Origin: Pleurotus ostreatus/Saccharomyces cerevisiae fusant
Lineage: Eukaryota > Opisthokonta
Reading direction: 5' to 3'
Length of the DNA: 25,320 nt
Assembly: GCA_024196135.1 (NCBI GenBank)
Contig: JAMQCK010000383.1
Location: 1-25,320, forward strand
The notes under the pieces: model-generated
Told to the model about the DNA's origin: nothing
Databases searched by the model: none
Seen by the model: the letters and a program-made list of their open reading frames with translations, nothing else
Position numbers and translations under genes: made by a program
Shown here: piece after piece, positions 7,287-18,825 of the stretch
Numbering within the stretch: the first letter of the stretch is position 1
Layout: the number at the start of each line of letters is the position of its first letter

Positions 7287-8990
7287 ATGGCACATCTTAC
7301 AGCGCTCGAGAACCGCGCAGTCGCCCTCGCAGGGCCCGATGTTCTGCGCTCTCCCTGGGCGCCCTCTGCCGAAGACGTGAAATCGCTGGAGCAGATGCAC
7401 TCTGACCTCGAGGAGTGCTTGCCGCAGATCGGCGTCGAAATAGGAGGCGCGGAGGCGCAGATACGTGTCCTCGAAGAAGTGTTGCGGCAAGCCCGTCTTC
7501 GGCTGGATGCACTGGTCTCCCAAAGAGAGCGCATCGCAAGACAGACGAGGGTTTGCAAAGCCACTGCGAAAGCGTTCATACGAAGGCTGCCTATCGAGGT
7601 CATGGCCACGATCTTTTCGCTTGTTCTCGAGCCCGGAACGTGTTTCTACGGTCGCGAGCTGCACAATCTCACGGCCACTTGCTTTCGGTGGCGGTCCATC
7701 GCCCTGTCTACTCCGGCACTTTGGTCAACAATCGATCTTACATGGTCTGGGCCGACCTTCAGTACCTTGATACCCAGAAAGCCCAATGATGCTCTTGTTC
7801 GCGCCCAACTAGAATATTCCGCCGACGCCCCCCTTCATGTCACTGTGTATACGTCACGTCCAGACGACTGCGCGCATGCCCTATACGATAGAAGCTGGGC
7901 CGCCGTTCGCCAGCAGTCAAATCGGTGGCGCACGGCGCAAATTATGTGGCATTGCTCGTCGGGCTGGCTGGACGCATCAGTGTTAGCCCTTCCGACACTC
8001 GAGGAACTGACAATCTACGACCCACACGGGAAGATTATCCCCTTCTTCGCAAATGCGCCTGATCTCAGGACCGCCGAAGTCTTGGGGTTTGACCTAGCGC
8101 CATGTCCTCAACCGTGGAAGCTGACATCGCTTACGCTTGGCAACGTCTCCCCAGCAGATGCCACCCCTGTCCTTCAGCAACTCAGCCAGACGCTACAGTC
8201 CTTGTACATTCGACCATTGTATCGGGATTACACGACTTCGTCCCATCGCACACCCATCAGCCTTCCTGAGCTGTCCTTCCTCGGCTTCGGCTCGCTCAAT
8301 CAGTGTCAGGCGTTCTGCCCCCTTCTCATCGTCCCGATGCTAGAGGAACTTACCCTCGACATGTCCGACTTCACTGCAGCAACTCGCAACGCCGACGAGC
8401 ATATCGTTGAGATGCTTCACCGATCGTTGGCCTCCGTCACGGACCTGAGCATCTGCGACCTTAACGCGGCTTCAAGCCAGTGTATACTGCGTTTGCTCAA
8501 GGGCTTGCCGACACTGGAGTCTCTGAATCTATCCGCGGATTCAGGTCATGAACCTCTCGACGAACAATTCTTCCTCGCATTGACGCCAACCGCAGAGAAT
8601 CCTGACTGTCCGCTGCCTAACCTGGTAGAACTGGCAGTCACCGCTTCCATCGTCGATGACCCCGCCTGCATGGACTTCGCGACGCTCCAACAGATGTTCA
8701 ACGCCCTACGAAGGGAGGATGTGACTATCAACGACCAGCTATACCCTGCATTGGAGGAACGCTCTCTCATGCGCAACCCTGGCGACGACGTCTTGTGAGT
8801 ATCAGCTTTTCTTCGACTGGCGGATAGCGGGACTGATTCTTATGCCAGCGCTGCCTATGACAGCGACGACGACGATGAAGAATACATTCCAGACCCGACG
8901 GACACCGACAATGATACGGATTATTCAACGGATGTGTCTGACGACTCGAACGAGTCGCAAAGCGACCTCGAGATCTTCGGGACGCGTTGA
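7287..8990 (+). CDS. F-box/leucine-rich protein, paralogue 2, with acidic tail
   Basis: Two exons (7287-8794, 8849-8990) give 549 residues. A coiled coil (about 35-90: QIRVLEEVLRQARLRLDAL) precedes the F-box (97-150: IRRLPIEVMATIFSLVLEP, then LTATCFRWRSIALSTPALWST). A leucine-rich body follows. The last residues of exon 1 are RNPGDDV. A 54-bp GTGAGT...CCAG intron leads to an exon encoding a tail of 47 residues dominated by Asp, Glu, Ser and Thr, with many casein-kinase-2-like acidic serines. Presumed role: substrate adaptor of an SCF ubiquitin ligase; the substrate is unknown. The start is the first ATG; the frame upstream is open only to a GTG. Without splicing, the frame would stop at TGA 8796-8798 and lose the tail. 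Confidence 0.9.
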
Positions 8991-9634
8991 AGCGTGTCTA
9001 GTTGTGTGGTCAGCGACATCACCTTCGCTAAGGTTACTTACATCGCTGATGTGCATCGCGCTTTTCCCAGCGTTAGTTCCTGCCCCTGTGTACTCGACGT
9101 TGTGGGGTGTACTTAGTTAGACCAGTCCGCCCAAATGTTGTGGGTCCAGATATTTTCCCTTTCCCGGAAGTCGTATGGCGGCGCATGCAGTGACGACGCA
9201 TGGCCCACTCTTCCCACCGTCCTCGTCCAACCGCAATGATAGGAAGCCCCGGCTCCAAGAGCTCGACCCTATACCCGATACGCACAGCAGACTGACCACT
9301 ATCGTCCATCGATAGCATGGATCGTGACTCGATGCTGAAGCGAGCCTCGTGGCTTCTCGCTCCCAAAGTCCTGTTAATGGCATTGTTCTGAAACCCTGCT
9401 GCCTGCCCTTATCCGCGTGCCCTCACCTTCTCAGCTCATACGCCTCGTGGGGTGGCCTTTATAAACCCAGTGACGCACAGACTGCCACCCAGACTGTTTC
9501 CTACTCCCTTGACGCCGTTGAGCGCCGATACCCTCTTATCACGAACTACCTCCCATCGATACCAGAGTGTGCCTAACGATGTACGAACTTACGGTGCGTG
9601 GCTCGTCTTTCTGAGCTGCGCTGCGTGTCTGACT
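8991..9634 (+). other. Intergenic region with TATA box for the orphan gene
   Basis: These 644 bp probably contain the 3' untranslated region of F-box gene 2 and the promoter of the next gene. CTTTATAAAC at about 9457-9466 is a good TATA box, about 170 bp before the ATG at 9635, implying a leader of roughly 140 nt or a leader intron. No other supported element was seen. Confidence 0.55.
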
Positions 9635-10289
9635 ATGCCTCAGAACCAGACGCGCGAGGCAGACCTCTGCAATCTCTTCATGAACATCAAGCTTGACTCA
9701 GTGAGTCGCCGTGCCGCCTGCGAGCTCTCCATTGTCCTTACCACACTCTCGAGCAAGGATCACGTTCACGAAAAGCGCGATACGGCGCGACCTCTGGACG
9801 ACGTGGTTATGAGCGACGCGGAGACAGAGCAGGTGTGTCTATACTCCCTCGTATGCCACGCGAATGGAGGACTGACTGAACTCCTCGCCACCTAGTCGGA
9901 CGCCGACTCGGACTGCTCGGCGCACGGCGCCACCGGCAGCGCATGCTCGCGGTCGCCGCCCCTGCATGGCTGCGCCTTCCTGCAAGTCGTGCAGCAGCAG
10001 CTGCAAAACTACGCCACCACAAACGGTGCGAGCGGCCACCCTCCGTCCTCCTTCTTGATCTCATTCTCATACCTGTTACTCCATAGGCGAGTACCTGGAA
10101 GCCATCTTCACGCATCGGCAAATGTACATGCTCTCGCCCTCCGCGCACGCTGAGTGCGCGCATGCGTTCACCGAGCTCGCGGGGGCGCTCGAGCAGCGCG
10201 CGTGGCGCGCCGACCGCGATGCAGATGCGGAGGCTGTCGCGGCGTTCCGTCATGAGTCTTGGCTGATGGGTGGCCCTCGTGTGCGCTGA
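9635..10289 (+). CDS. Unrecognised 176-residue protein
   Basis: Three exons (9635-9832, 9896-10025, 10087-10289) joined by 63- and 61-bp GT-AG introns give 176 residues. I do not recognise a family. The protein is hydrophilic with helical segments: an N-terminal part (READLCNLFMNIKL, then AACELSIVLTTLSS), a Cys/Ser/Asp-rich middle (SDADSDCSAHGATGSACSRS) and a helical C-terminal half (FLQVVQQQLQNYATTNGEYL, then AFTELAGALEQRAWRAD). There is no signal peptide or membrane segment. Reading phases agree at both introns and a TATA box lies upstream, which supports a real gene. The start is the first ATG in the open frame, though an extra upstream exon cannot be excluded. Confidence 0.6.
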
Positions 10290-10896
10290 ACATGGTCTGC
10301 CCTCCTTCCTGCTGGGCAGGCCTGGAGCTGCCAGTCCCTCACTGGCAGGTGTAAGACCGCATCGCGTTGATATCCTTGACGCCGTCACGACCGTGTATCT
10401 ATAGGCATGTATAGTAGGCCTGACATCAGCTGGACTGTTGTCCCATAATGAATATTCTACTGCTAGTGACTTGCCTTTGCCCTATCCCTTAGCTTGACCA
10501 TGCTAGGTCGCCGAGAATTAGGCGCCCGATGATGGCGGCGATCTCCTAGGGGGCGACTAGCGTTTCACCACCCGCCATCATGTTCCCCCACCGCCGCAGA
10601 TGCTTACGGGCGCTTGGCCTCTCCTCTGCTCCACCACTGGACCGCCTTGGAGACAGCTGACACGTCCCGAGGCTTTCGGAGAGACAAGCTGAAGTCGATT
10701 TGGAGCCCCCGCCATTTCTGCGCTGAAGTCGGACGCGCCTGACGCGCCCGAGCCCGCTATATTTGGTTAGCGCGCGCCTCAGCGTCAACAGGATTCCCAG
10801 GAAGAAGGGCAGCGGTGCCATATATCCAGTGCAGGACGGGTCTCGTCTTGAACTCGACCACCGAGGAGAGCCGTACACCATTGAGCAATCAACAAG
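10290..10896 (+). other. Intergenic region before the membrane-protein gene
   Basis: These 607 bp have no supported gene on either strand. A weak TATA-like CTATATTT lies near 10757-10764, about 135 bp before the next start codon. Nothing else stands out. Confidence 0.5.
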
Positions 10897-12360
10897 ATGC
10901 TACGCGTTCTACGTGCGTCCGCCCGCCTTTCCATCGCTTGCAGACGTGCTGAATAGTAACTCTCACTACCCCAGGTTCACGAAACTCTCAAGCGCCTCAT
11001 CCCCAGCAACCGACGCATGCCTCGACTATGCCCGTAGAGGGCACGATTGCGGACGAGGGGAATGGTGCTGCGCGCCTCGATCTGAACCGGGTCCAACAGC
11101 GAAGGCGTGCGTGCTATCTTTGCTCATCGCGACTGACTGGCTGACGCGCCTGGGAACCTTAGAGACCCAAGAAGAGCAAGACCAAGAGGATGACCGGGAG
11201 CGGAAGAAGGCAATGAAGGAACTGGTGCAGTCGTGGATGGACAGGCTGCAGCTTATTTCTGTGATCGTGCGTTTGTTGAACTGCTTGTACTGTTCCCCCA
11301 CTCAAAGTCACATTTGCTGTGCTTCAACCATGTCATGCTCTGTTCCCTCGAGTGCAGACCACGTTCTTCGCTTCTACCGAAGCTGGCTTGCTGCAAGTCG
11401 TCGCGCCCAGCGATCCGGGGGACATGAGTGCGACCGAGAGTGCGGCTAATGCAGGAGTGCTAGGCGCGCTGGTGCTGCACACGAATGCTGGTACGCCTAT
11501 TCATCCTCCTCAAAGGTTTACCAAAGCTGACCCGCTCTGAAGCAATCCTATCATTTCTCGCCTCCTTCCTTCTCGTCCGCTACAAGGTCGAAGAGGCCAA
11601 GAAGGAAGAGATGAAGATCGAGTATGCGGCGAGCGACCACGACCATTCGGACGCAGGCAGCGAACACCCGGACGCCCCCTCTTTCGAGGGCACGGACATC
11701 GAGAAGGGGCCTGTGACGATTGAGAAGACCGCGTCGGAGTCAAGCACGAAGCGCGACGCCCCAGTTTCCATGAGCAGGACGGGAAGCAACCCTGCCAAGG
11801 CGCGAAGTGACGCTACGAACAATGGAAGCAACCCCACCCTGTTTGTGCAGAACCTCAAGCGCCCGCCCGTGACGGTGACGAGTCCCTCGCCCATCTCACC
11901 CTCGCAGACGCATTCGATTTCGAACCCTTCGTTTGCGTCGCCGTTGGCGAGTCTGCGGGCCATGAATTCGAGCGAGCGGCGACAGACGTTGTCGGAGCCG
12001 CCTATCTTCCATGCGAACCCACACTTGGAGCAAGTGGGTCCGTTTGCGATGCTGCAGCCGCCGACACATCTGTTGAGTCGGTGAGTTCTGCTCACTATTT
12101 CGGGAAGTATAGGTTGAGCTGAACCGTCCGTTCCAGGTGTCATGCCCTATGTTTATGGTTGAGTGCGCTCGGATTTGTGCTCGCTATCATGGGTATCGCC
12201 TGCTTTGCCTGGAGCCGGACGACGGTGAGTGCATACCGCAGAAAAGCAGCGTATCTATATATTGACGCCATTCCAGACCGGCGTGGCGATCTTCACGACG
12301 GCGCTTATTGGTGGGTCGGCATTGGCTTCAGGGCTTGTATTCCTATACCCCTCGTCTTGA
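10897..12360 (+). CDS. Multi-pass membrane protein of a basidiomycete family, function unknown
   Basis: Seven exons (10897-10912, 10975-11106, 11163-11266, 11358-11490, 11543-12080, 12137-12224, 12277-12360) give 364 residues. A charged helical region (QTQEEQDQEDDRERKKAMKE) leads into WMDRLQLISVITTFFASTEA (74-93), and three membrane helices follow at about 118-140, 311-333 and 340-361. Between helices lies a long Ser/Thr/Pro-rich loop (about 145-300) ending in NPHLEQVGPF and PPTHLLSRCHALCLW. I recognise this layout from uncharacterised Agaricomycete membrane proteins; no function is known to me. All phases agree. The first exon (16 nt) is the least certain part: translation could instead begin at the in-frame ATG at 11028, giving 341 residues. 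Confidence 0.8.
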
Positions 12361-12873
12361 TGATACCTCCTTGCACGTCGCTCACGATGAAAATACCTTG
12401 CTCGCCCGACTTGAACTTGCGTCCAACGATGTTCCTGCGTTGGGCCGACTCCGGATCTCGGTGCACGTTCGATCTTGTTCCGAAGTTCAACAAGCTAAAT
12501 GTTCCGTCCGTGCACATGGCACCAACGTGGTTTCTTCCGTTCCATTTCACCCCCGTCGCCTCGGCCAGGGCGCGTAGGACGTCAATGAGATGGTAGCGGT
12601 CGTGTGCTGGGCATGTCTATTCCATGCCACGACGCTGTTGCGCGGTTGCGGGGTGCTTCTATGACTACTGGTGAGCGCGGAGGCCTATCCAGACTCTGAA
12701 AGCTGAGCCGGAGAGACTGGCGGGGTCCCCGGACAGTGATCGACGAGAGCATGTGCTCCGCGTCAGGGGTAGCCGCGGCGCCCCCCTGGATTTCCAACTA
12801 AATTTCCCCCGCCTCCTCCCTCTATCTTCCTGCCAGCATCTTCTCCAGCTCGTCGTTGTCCTCAGCGCCCAGC
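12361..12873 (+). other. Intergenic region before the arrestin gene
   Basis: These 513 bp have no supported gene. They should hold the 3' untranslated region of the membrane-protein gene and the promoter of the arrestin gene. No clear TATA box or repeat was found. Confidence 0.5.
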
Positions 12874-15628
12874 ATGCCGGGCACGCACCACCTTCCTTCG
12901 AAGAATCGGCTCAACATCAGGCTCAATGAGTCCGCGGTGTTTCTGCGCGCGTCGGAGGGGAGTCGGCGCAGGCAGGCGCACTCGCAGCCGTCTATGCTGC
13001 GCGGGCTGCTTATCCTCGATCTCGTCAAGCCGACCAAGATCAGCTCAATAGAGCTCGAGCTCTCTGCGAAGGCGTCCACGGCCTGGCCAGAAGGTGCGTC
13101 ACAGTAGCCGTGCCTGGTCAATGAATACTGACTTGGCGTCCTTATCAGGCGTAGGCGCCCGACGGGTCGAGGTATCGGAGACGCACAAGGTTTTCTCAGC
13201 GACTACGGTGTACTTTCGCGCGTCTGCTGATGGACCGCGCCGTGGAGTCTCCGTCGGACCAGGCATCAATCTGAACGACGACGATCATGAGCGCGACTTC
13301 GAATGGCGGCGCGGGCGCGATACTGCCCGCACTCGATCCCCCTCCCCCATCCGCGAGCGCGAGGCTGAAAATGGCGCGGAGCTGCAGCCTACGTCCTCGC
13401 GTACGAGCTCCGACTCCTCGGACTACTACTCAGCCCCGATCACCCGCGTCGCGCGCGGGCAGAGCCTTGACGCTGCCAACTTCAACCGCCACCCGCACTC
13501 GCACCACCAGTCTGAGATAGCGCCACCCTACACGCCCCCATACACGCCCAAGTCTACCCGCTCGGGCGATCTTATGATGAGCCCTACGGCTGCGGGCTCG
13601 CTTGGGCAACTACCCCAAATTCATGAAGATCCGTCGCGACCGGCCGAGGACCCTACACGTACGCTGGAAGACATGCGTGCAGCGCTTATGGCGGAGCTGG
13701 GCCCGGAAGCTGGCGTACCACGAAGCAGTGAGTCCTCTTGTCTTGTTGCAAGGATGTAATGCGTCTGAACGGACAGACTTGATTTCACAGCTTCCGCGTT
13801 GATGAACTCGTCTGGTTCTGCTTTGCATACGCCAAATTCGGGATTACCGACGGCCTCATCGGGCTCGAGCCTCCACTCCCTCCGCGATCACTCAAGCTCT
13901 CGCCACATTCCGTCGAGCGACTACATAGACAGCCCCATGTCCCACAGTCGCTCGCGCACCACGACGATCGCTACCCCACCGCTTTCACCTGAAGACCGCA
14001 GCCCCAGCCGTGAAGAACGTGGTCGCAATGGCAGGCGACGCTCTAGCCGCTTCAGCCTGTCCACCATGTCTACCGCACTTCTGGACGCGGTCCGCTCGAA
14101 GTCACGCAGCACTCGCCGCCCGTCACCCCCACCAGACGTAACGCCCATCAGGCGCGGGCGAGCAATGGAACGGGGTGCATACGACCGCGAGGAATCAGGG
14201 TCTGCTGTCCGCTCAAAAGAGCGCTCCAGGCTTGGGAAAGTCGGCGGCCTGTTTGGGCTCGAAAAGTCTGTCGTGCACGAAGAGCAGTCACCGGGTCCGG
14301 CAGGGAACGCGGAGTGGAAGGAGTTCAGGCCAGGTGCGTGCGGCATTCGTCTTGGGTTGCGGTCCATTGCCAGGGAGACTGACTGATTGTTTTCGCTTTG
14401 CCGTAGGCACGTACACGTATCCGATCTCGTTCACGATCCCTGGGGATGCGCCGCCGACTCTGCGGTGCGACTACGGGTCTGTGATATGGCGGTTGAAGGC
14501 AAACGTGCATCGCCCGGGAACGTTTACGTCCAAGCTTTCCGACCAGCGTGAAGTGATGATGATCCATTGTCCTATGGAAGAGGACACGGAGGACACCGAG
14601 AACATCATCGTCGAGCGGCAGTGGGATCAGCAGCTGCAGTACCTCATCACCATCTCCGGCCGCAGCTTCTACATCGGCGGCTCGATACCTGTCTCGGTGA
14701 CCCTCATGCCGCTCATGAAAGTCAAGATGTACCGGTTTGCTGTATTTTTGGAAGGTCAGTCGCGGTCCCTCGTTGAGCCCTTCAGCTTACTGACAACATG
14801 CACAGAAAAAGTAGAATACTATCATCAACGACGGCTGTCGCGCACAGATCCTATTTCTCGCGTCCTTCTTCTCTCGGTCAAACACGACGGCGAGAAACCT
14901 ATTCCCCTAATCCCCATCGACTCCGACGACCCGCAGGCCTTCCTCGAATCGCCCATGCGCGAGCTCACCGAGCCTGATGAAGACCTTTCGGAGTTTGCTT
15001 CTAATCTCATGGGCCCGGGCCCGTGGTCCTTCCACAAGGACGTCCCGATGCCAAAGTCATGCAATGTTCTCCGCTTCTCGAACAAGAACAAGTCAAGCAA
15101 CATCCACATCACGCATACGCTCAAGGTACTAGTGCGCGTAGAGCGGGGAGACGATCTGCATATTGACCCCAAGACGGGCAAGCGGAAGCTCTTCGATATC
15201 GTGGTGCAGAGTCCAGTGCAGGTGTTGTCGGTGGGTATCCTTCACGAACTTTGTTCGTCGTCTTAGGCTGACAATTCTTCCAGTGCCGTTGCAACCCCGA
15301 ATGGACTGCCTTGCCACGATACTCGGAGACTTTCCAGGGCGCCCTAGAGGATACCAACATGGACGATTGCCCCTGCGCCGAACACGAGCGCCGGCAGAAC
15401 GCCCCCAAGCTTGTCCTCGAGCGCACCGCGACCAAGGCCTCCTCCGACTCGTCCCTCTCGACCGTCTCCGCCATCGACAGCACGCCGATCAACCCCGCGT
15501 CGATGCCGTCGCTGCGGTCTCGCGAGATGGAGGCGCTCATGGAGCGCAACGTGCGCTTCGAGCGCTTGGTGTCGGGCATGGAGACGGAGGCGGGTGATGC
15601 GCCGCCGGCGTATGGGGAGGCTGTTTAG
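12874..15628 (+). CDS. Alpha-arrestin-like trafficking adaptor with PPAY motif
   Basis: Six exons (12874-13093, 13149-13727, 13791-14333, 14407-14754, 14806-15230, 15284-15628) give 819 residues. The arrestin N fold begins at residue 1 (LNIRLNESAVFLR, MLRGLLILDLVKPTKISSIE, WPEGVGARRVEV). A 330-residue Ser/Pro/Arg-rich insert follows (about 115-445). The fold resumes with GTYTYPISFTIPGDAPPTLR and runs through the arrestin C-type segment (YLITISGRSFYIGGSIPVSV, ITHTLKVLVRVERG). The C-terminus ends in PPAYGEAV; PPAY (812-815) fits the PPxY consensus by which fungal arrestins recruit Rsp5-type ligases to ubiquitinate membrane transporters. The insert has many potential phosphorylation sites, as in Rod1-like arrestins. 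Target transporters are unknown. The first exon starts at the first ATG of an open frame, and introns are 51-73 bp. Confidence 0.9.
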
Positions 15629-15880
15629 ATGGATAGACGATTTAGAGCTTGGATAATGGTGGATATCTGTTCGTCTTCTGGACTTGTGGGATCATATGTG
15701 GACTGTACTTATGTATGTACATGGATCGCCATAGGCGAGTAATTGGTGTTCATTGCGGTTCTCGAAATACGAAAGATTGTAGTGAATTGGTGATGTAGTG
15801 AGAAGGCAATGGGATGGTGTGATGGTATTGGCAAGTACAATTACAGTTGATGGAGTGGAAGCTTGGTGAAAAACGCGCGT

Positions 15881-18374
15881 CTAAGCCTTTGCATCCAGCG
15901 AATATCGCTGACCGAAGACACCCTCCTCCATGGCCTTGATCTCTGCGAAGAGTGGTCAAAATCGATGAGGCTAATGAAGCGGCCGTGCTTACGGAGCGCG
16001 ACATGCTTCGAGTGGAATCTGCAGAGCGCCAAATTGCCTGCGACTCTGTGAGTCGCGTTGTGGAGGCTTCTAAGCAGAGACAACGCACCCATCATGGCGA
16101 ACAACCCCTTCGGCCCTAGGTCACGGTAGCAGCCCTTGAGCTCGCCCTCCTCATCCAAGCCCCAGATCGGCTTGACACGGCTCGTGAGCTCTTCGCCGCA
16201 GACGCGGCGAATGGCGTGACGAACGGAACCGATGCTGCGCGGGAATGCAGCATCAGAGGAACATCGTTGTGGGATTGGAGAATATACATACCCGGTTGCG
16301 AAGATAACGACGTCTGCAGGAAGCTCGCTACCGTCGTCAAACTTGAGTCCGTTCGGTGTGAATGTCTCGATCTGCGGGCCGCTCTTCAACTTGATCTCTC
16401 CGTCAATGATGAGCTGGCTTGCGCCAACATCTGTACGAGTTAAGACATTGAAGTTGCGATCTTATTTGTCGAGAACTCACCTAAATAGTAGCCACCGGCG
16501 CGCTCCCAGGCAAGCAGCAAGAAACCCGCGTCCTTGTACCCCATGTTGGTGCGGAATCCAACACGCTTCAAGCCATCAAGCAGTTCTCTAGAAAGAAGCG
16601 TTAGCGTCGAACGGTAGTCGGTTACAGTGAACTCACTTGTCCGCATCTGCGATCTGAAGAGCGAGGCGCTTGGCGAGTTCGAACATGACAAGGTTGGGGA
16701 ACGCCGCATTGAGACGGTCAGCAACGTCAACCGGAGGCCCGTCCTCGGTGTAAAGGCCTGGGTCAAGAAGGCATCAGGCAGTATCAATAGCGGAAAGGCG
16801 TCGCGTACCCTTATGCAAAATGGGGAAGCCGTTCTTGGTGGTCATTACATATGTAGAGCTTCTCTGATAGAGGGTCACATCTGCATAGACCATGAGATAG
16901 ATCAAGAGGTCAGGTCGGATCAGGTTCACCTATCCCCTGTCTATAATAGTCGGACGCGATGTCATGCGCTAGGATAACTCAGCAATCAGCACGTACATCT
17001 CGAGCACGAGACGCACCAGAAGTACAAGCGCCGACGATAACGACCTTCTTTCCCGCATGATCGGAGGCTCGCTTGTGGGACGTCGAGTGGAGAATTTGCC
17101 CCTTGAACTCGTCCTGCGGCAGCGTAAGTAGCGGATGGTATCCTGACGCTTTTGACGTACCATGCCCGGATACTTGGGGAGCTCGGCATACCCGTCACCA
17201 ACACCAGGAGCGAAGACGAAGTACTTGACGTTGAAGATGCGCTCTGTGCCGTCTGCGCGCCGTACCAAAATGTTCCACATATCCGTCTGCGGGTCTTGAT
17301 CGGCTTGAACAACGGTCGTCCCCGTCCAGACGTTGAGCTCAAGAGCGTCCGCGTACCCTTCCAGCCAATTCGCGAGCTGCAGTAAGATGCACAGGTAAGA
17401 GAAAGTAGCTCGGAGTGCAACGCGTGCTTACCTTTCGAGCGGGCGTATACACGGGCCACGTAGAGGGGAAACTGAGGTCGGAGATCAGGGACAGGCTTCA
17501 TGAGAATGAAGGGGGGTACTGACGGTATGTATGGCATATGGTCGTACCCTATGACCATGGTCAGTGCGACGCGCTTGAAGGAAAGACGTCGGCTACGTAC
17601 AAACTGGATCGTGCAAGCACAGCGCATCGTATCTGCGTGCTGTATCAGCTCAAGTGATCTGATATACTGCAAATTCGCGCACCTATTCCTCCAATTGTCG
17701 CCCACTCGCAGGTTCTTGTCGACAGCCAGAGTCAAGATACCAAGGGCCTTCAAGCGCGCTGCCAGTTCCAGCCCGCTTTGCCCGGCGCCCATGATCAGGA
17801 CCGCAGGGTTGTGGTTCTCGAACGCCAGCTCCTGCTTCCGCTGGGCCTCCCATAGACCATGATTGGGATTGGGGTTCCTGTGCGGACCAGCCCTCTCCGG
17901 AAAGCCCTTCAGGTTCTCCAGGTTGGTGAATAGTATTGCGCACTTCCAAGGTCCAGTCTTCTGTGGTACGAGGCGAAGGACGCCGGAAGCGAGCCCTACG
18001 TCCGTCTCGAAGGTGAACAGCGCGTTGATCCAGACGAGGTCCGTGTACTGGCGAAAGAGGCCTGCAGAGCCGGGCGTCAAGCGAAAGTCGCGTGGGTGCA
18101 TGACGGGCAGTTGATCGGTGAGGAAGCTCCTGATCTTGTCGGCGCCATGGAACGTGCGGAAGTCCCAGGTGAGTGCGAGGATGTCGCGCCAGTAAGAGCC
18201 ATAGATGAACAGATCGACGGTGGCGGCTGCATCGCCGGCGCTTGCGGCGCGGGCGAACTGGTCGAACCATTCGTTGGCTAACGCGTTCGCATTGACTTCG
18301 CCATCGGCCACAGTCGTGCCAAGGTTGTCAAGCGTTGGGAGGGTGGTAGGAGGGAAAGTCTGGGGTTGAGCCAT
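15881..18374 (-). CDS. NTF2-domain flavin-containing monooxygenase
   Basis: Fourteen exons (18374-17683, 17632-17601, 17548-17524, 17471-17432, 17376-17161, 17113-17017, 16968-16930, 16880-16809, 16757-16637, 16587-16481, 16430-16292, 16234-16089, 16037-15993, 15942-15881) give 610 residues; all introns are 47-57 bp. Residues about 30-150 form an NTF2/SnoaL-like domain. The FAD site is GAGQSG (196-201), followed by VGDNWRNRYDALCLHDPVWY. The NADPH-type site is GACTSA (363-368), and FATG (524-527) is typical of the C-terminal part. The FMO fingerprint reads F338-x-G340-x3-H344-x3-H348, with His where Tyr, Phe or Trp is usual. It should oxygenate a small lipophilic or nucleophilic substrate with NADPH and O2; the substrate cannot be predicted. 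There is no signal peptide. Its 3' end converges on the arrestin gene. Confidence 0.92.
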
Positions 18375-18825
18375 TGGAGATGGGCTATCAGTGAGGGTAC
18401 GTCGACCTGCTCTCAGTTTATATAGCGGCAGGTCGGATAAGGCGTCGTTCGTACCCGGTTTACGCACCTGAAGAGCCCCATGACTATCGACGTAGAACAC
18501 AGGGTAGGACGAGCATTACGTCGGGGGGCTTGTGAGGTGCGATCATCTGGTCCGGCAGCGTGAAATAAGCGGGGAGGACAAGACGGGGAATGAATCAGGA
18601 TCACGAGTCGACCCGAGAGCATCCCTGTGACATCTTCGGCGTGAGCGACTAAACGAACGTAGGTACAGTTGAAGCGCTTTCAGGTGTTCGTAGTAATAAT
18701 GGATTGGGGAAGATGATCTCTGATCGGCGTGATTAGACGCAGCAACTGATTATGCTTAGTAGGCACGCACCGAGTGTACGCCGCCAAAGGATCATATCCT
18801 CGATGGCGACGAACTGGCCTTTGCG
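18375..18825 (-). promoter_or_regulatory. Promoter region of the monooxygenase gene, with TATA box
   Basis: TATATAAA occurs on the minus strand at 18424-18417, only about 42 bp before the start codon, so the leader would be very short. The rest of this 451-bp region holds the 3' untranslated region of F-box gene 3, which is transcribed toward it. No other gene is supported. Confidence 0.6.

Noticed and set aside
9807..10388. A 193-codon frame on the minus strand antisense to the orphan gene
   Set aside because: Arg/Ala-rich composition typical of a GC-rich antisense shadow. The plus-strand spliced model has consistent phases and a TATA box.
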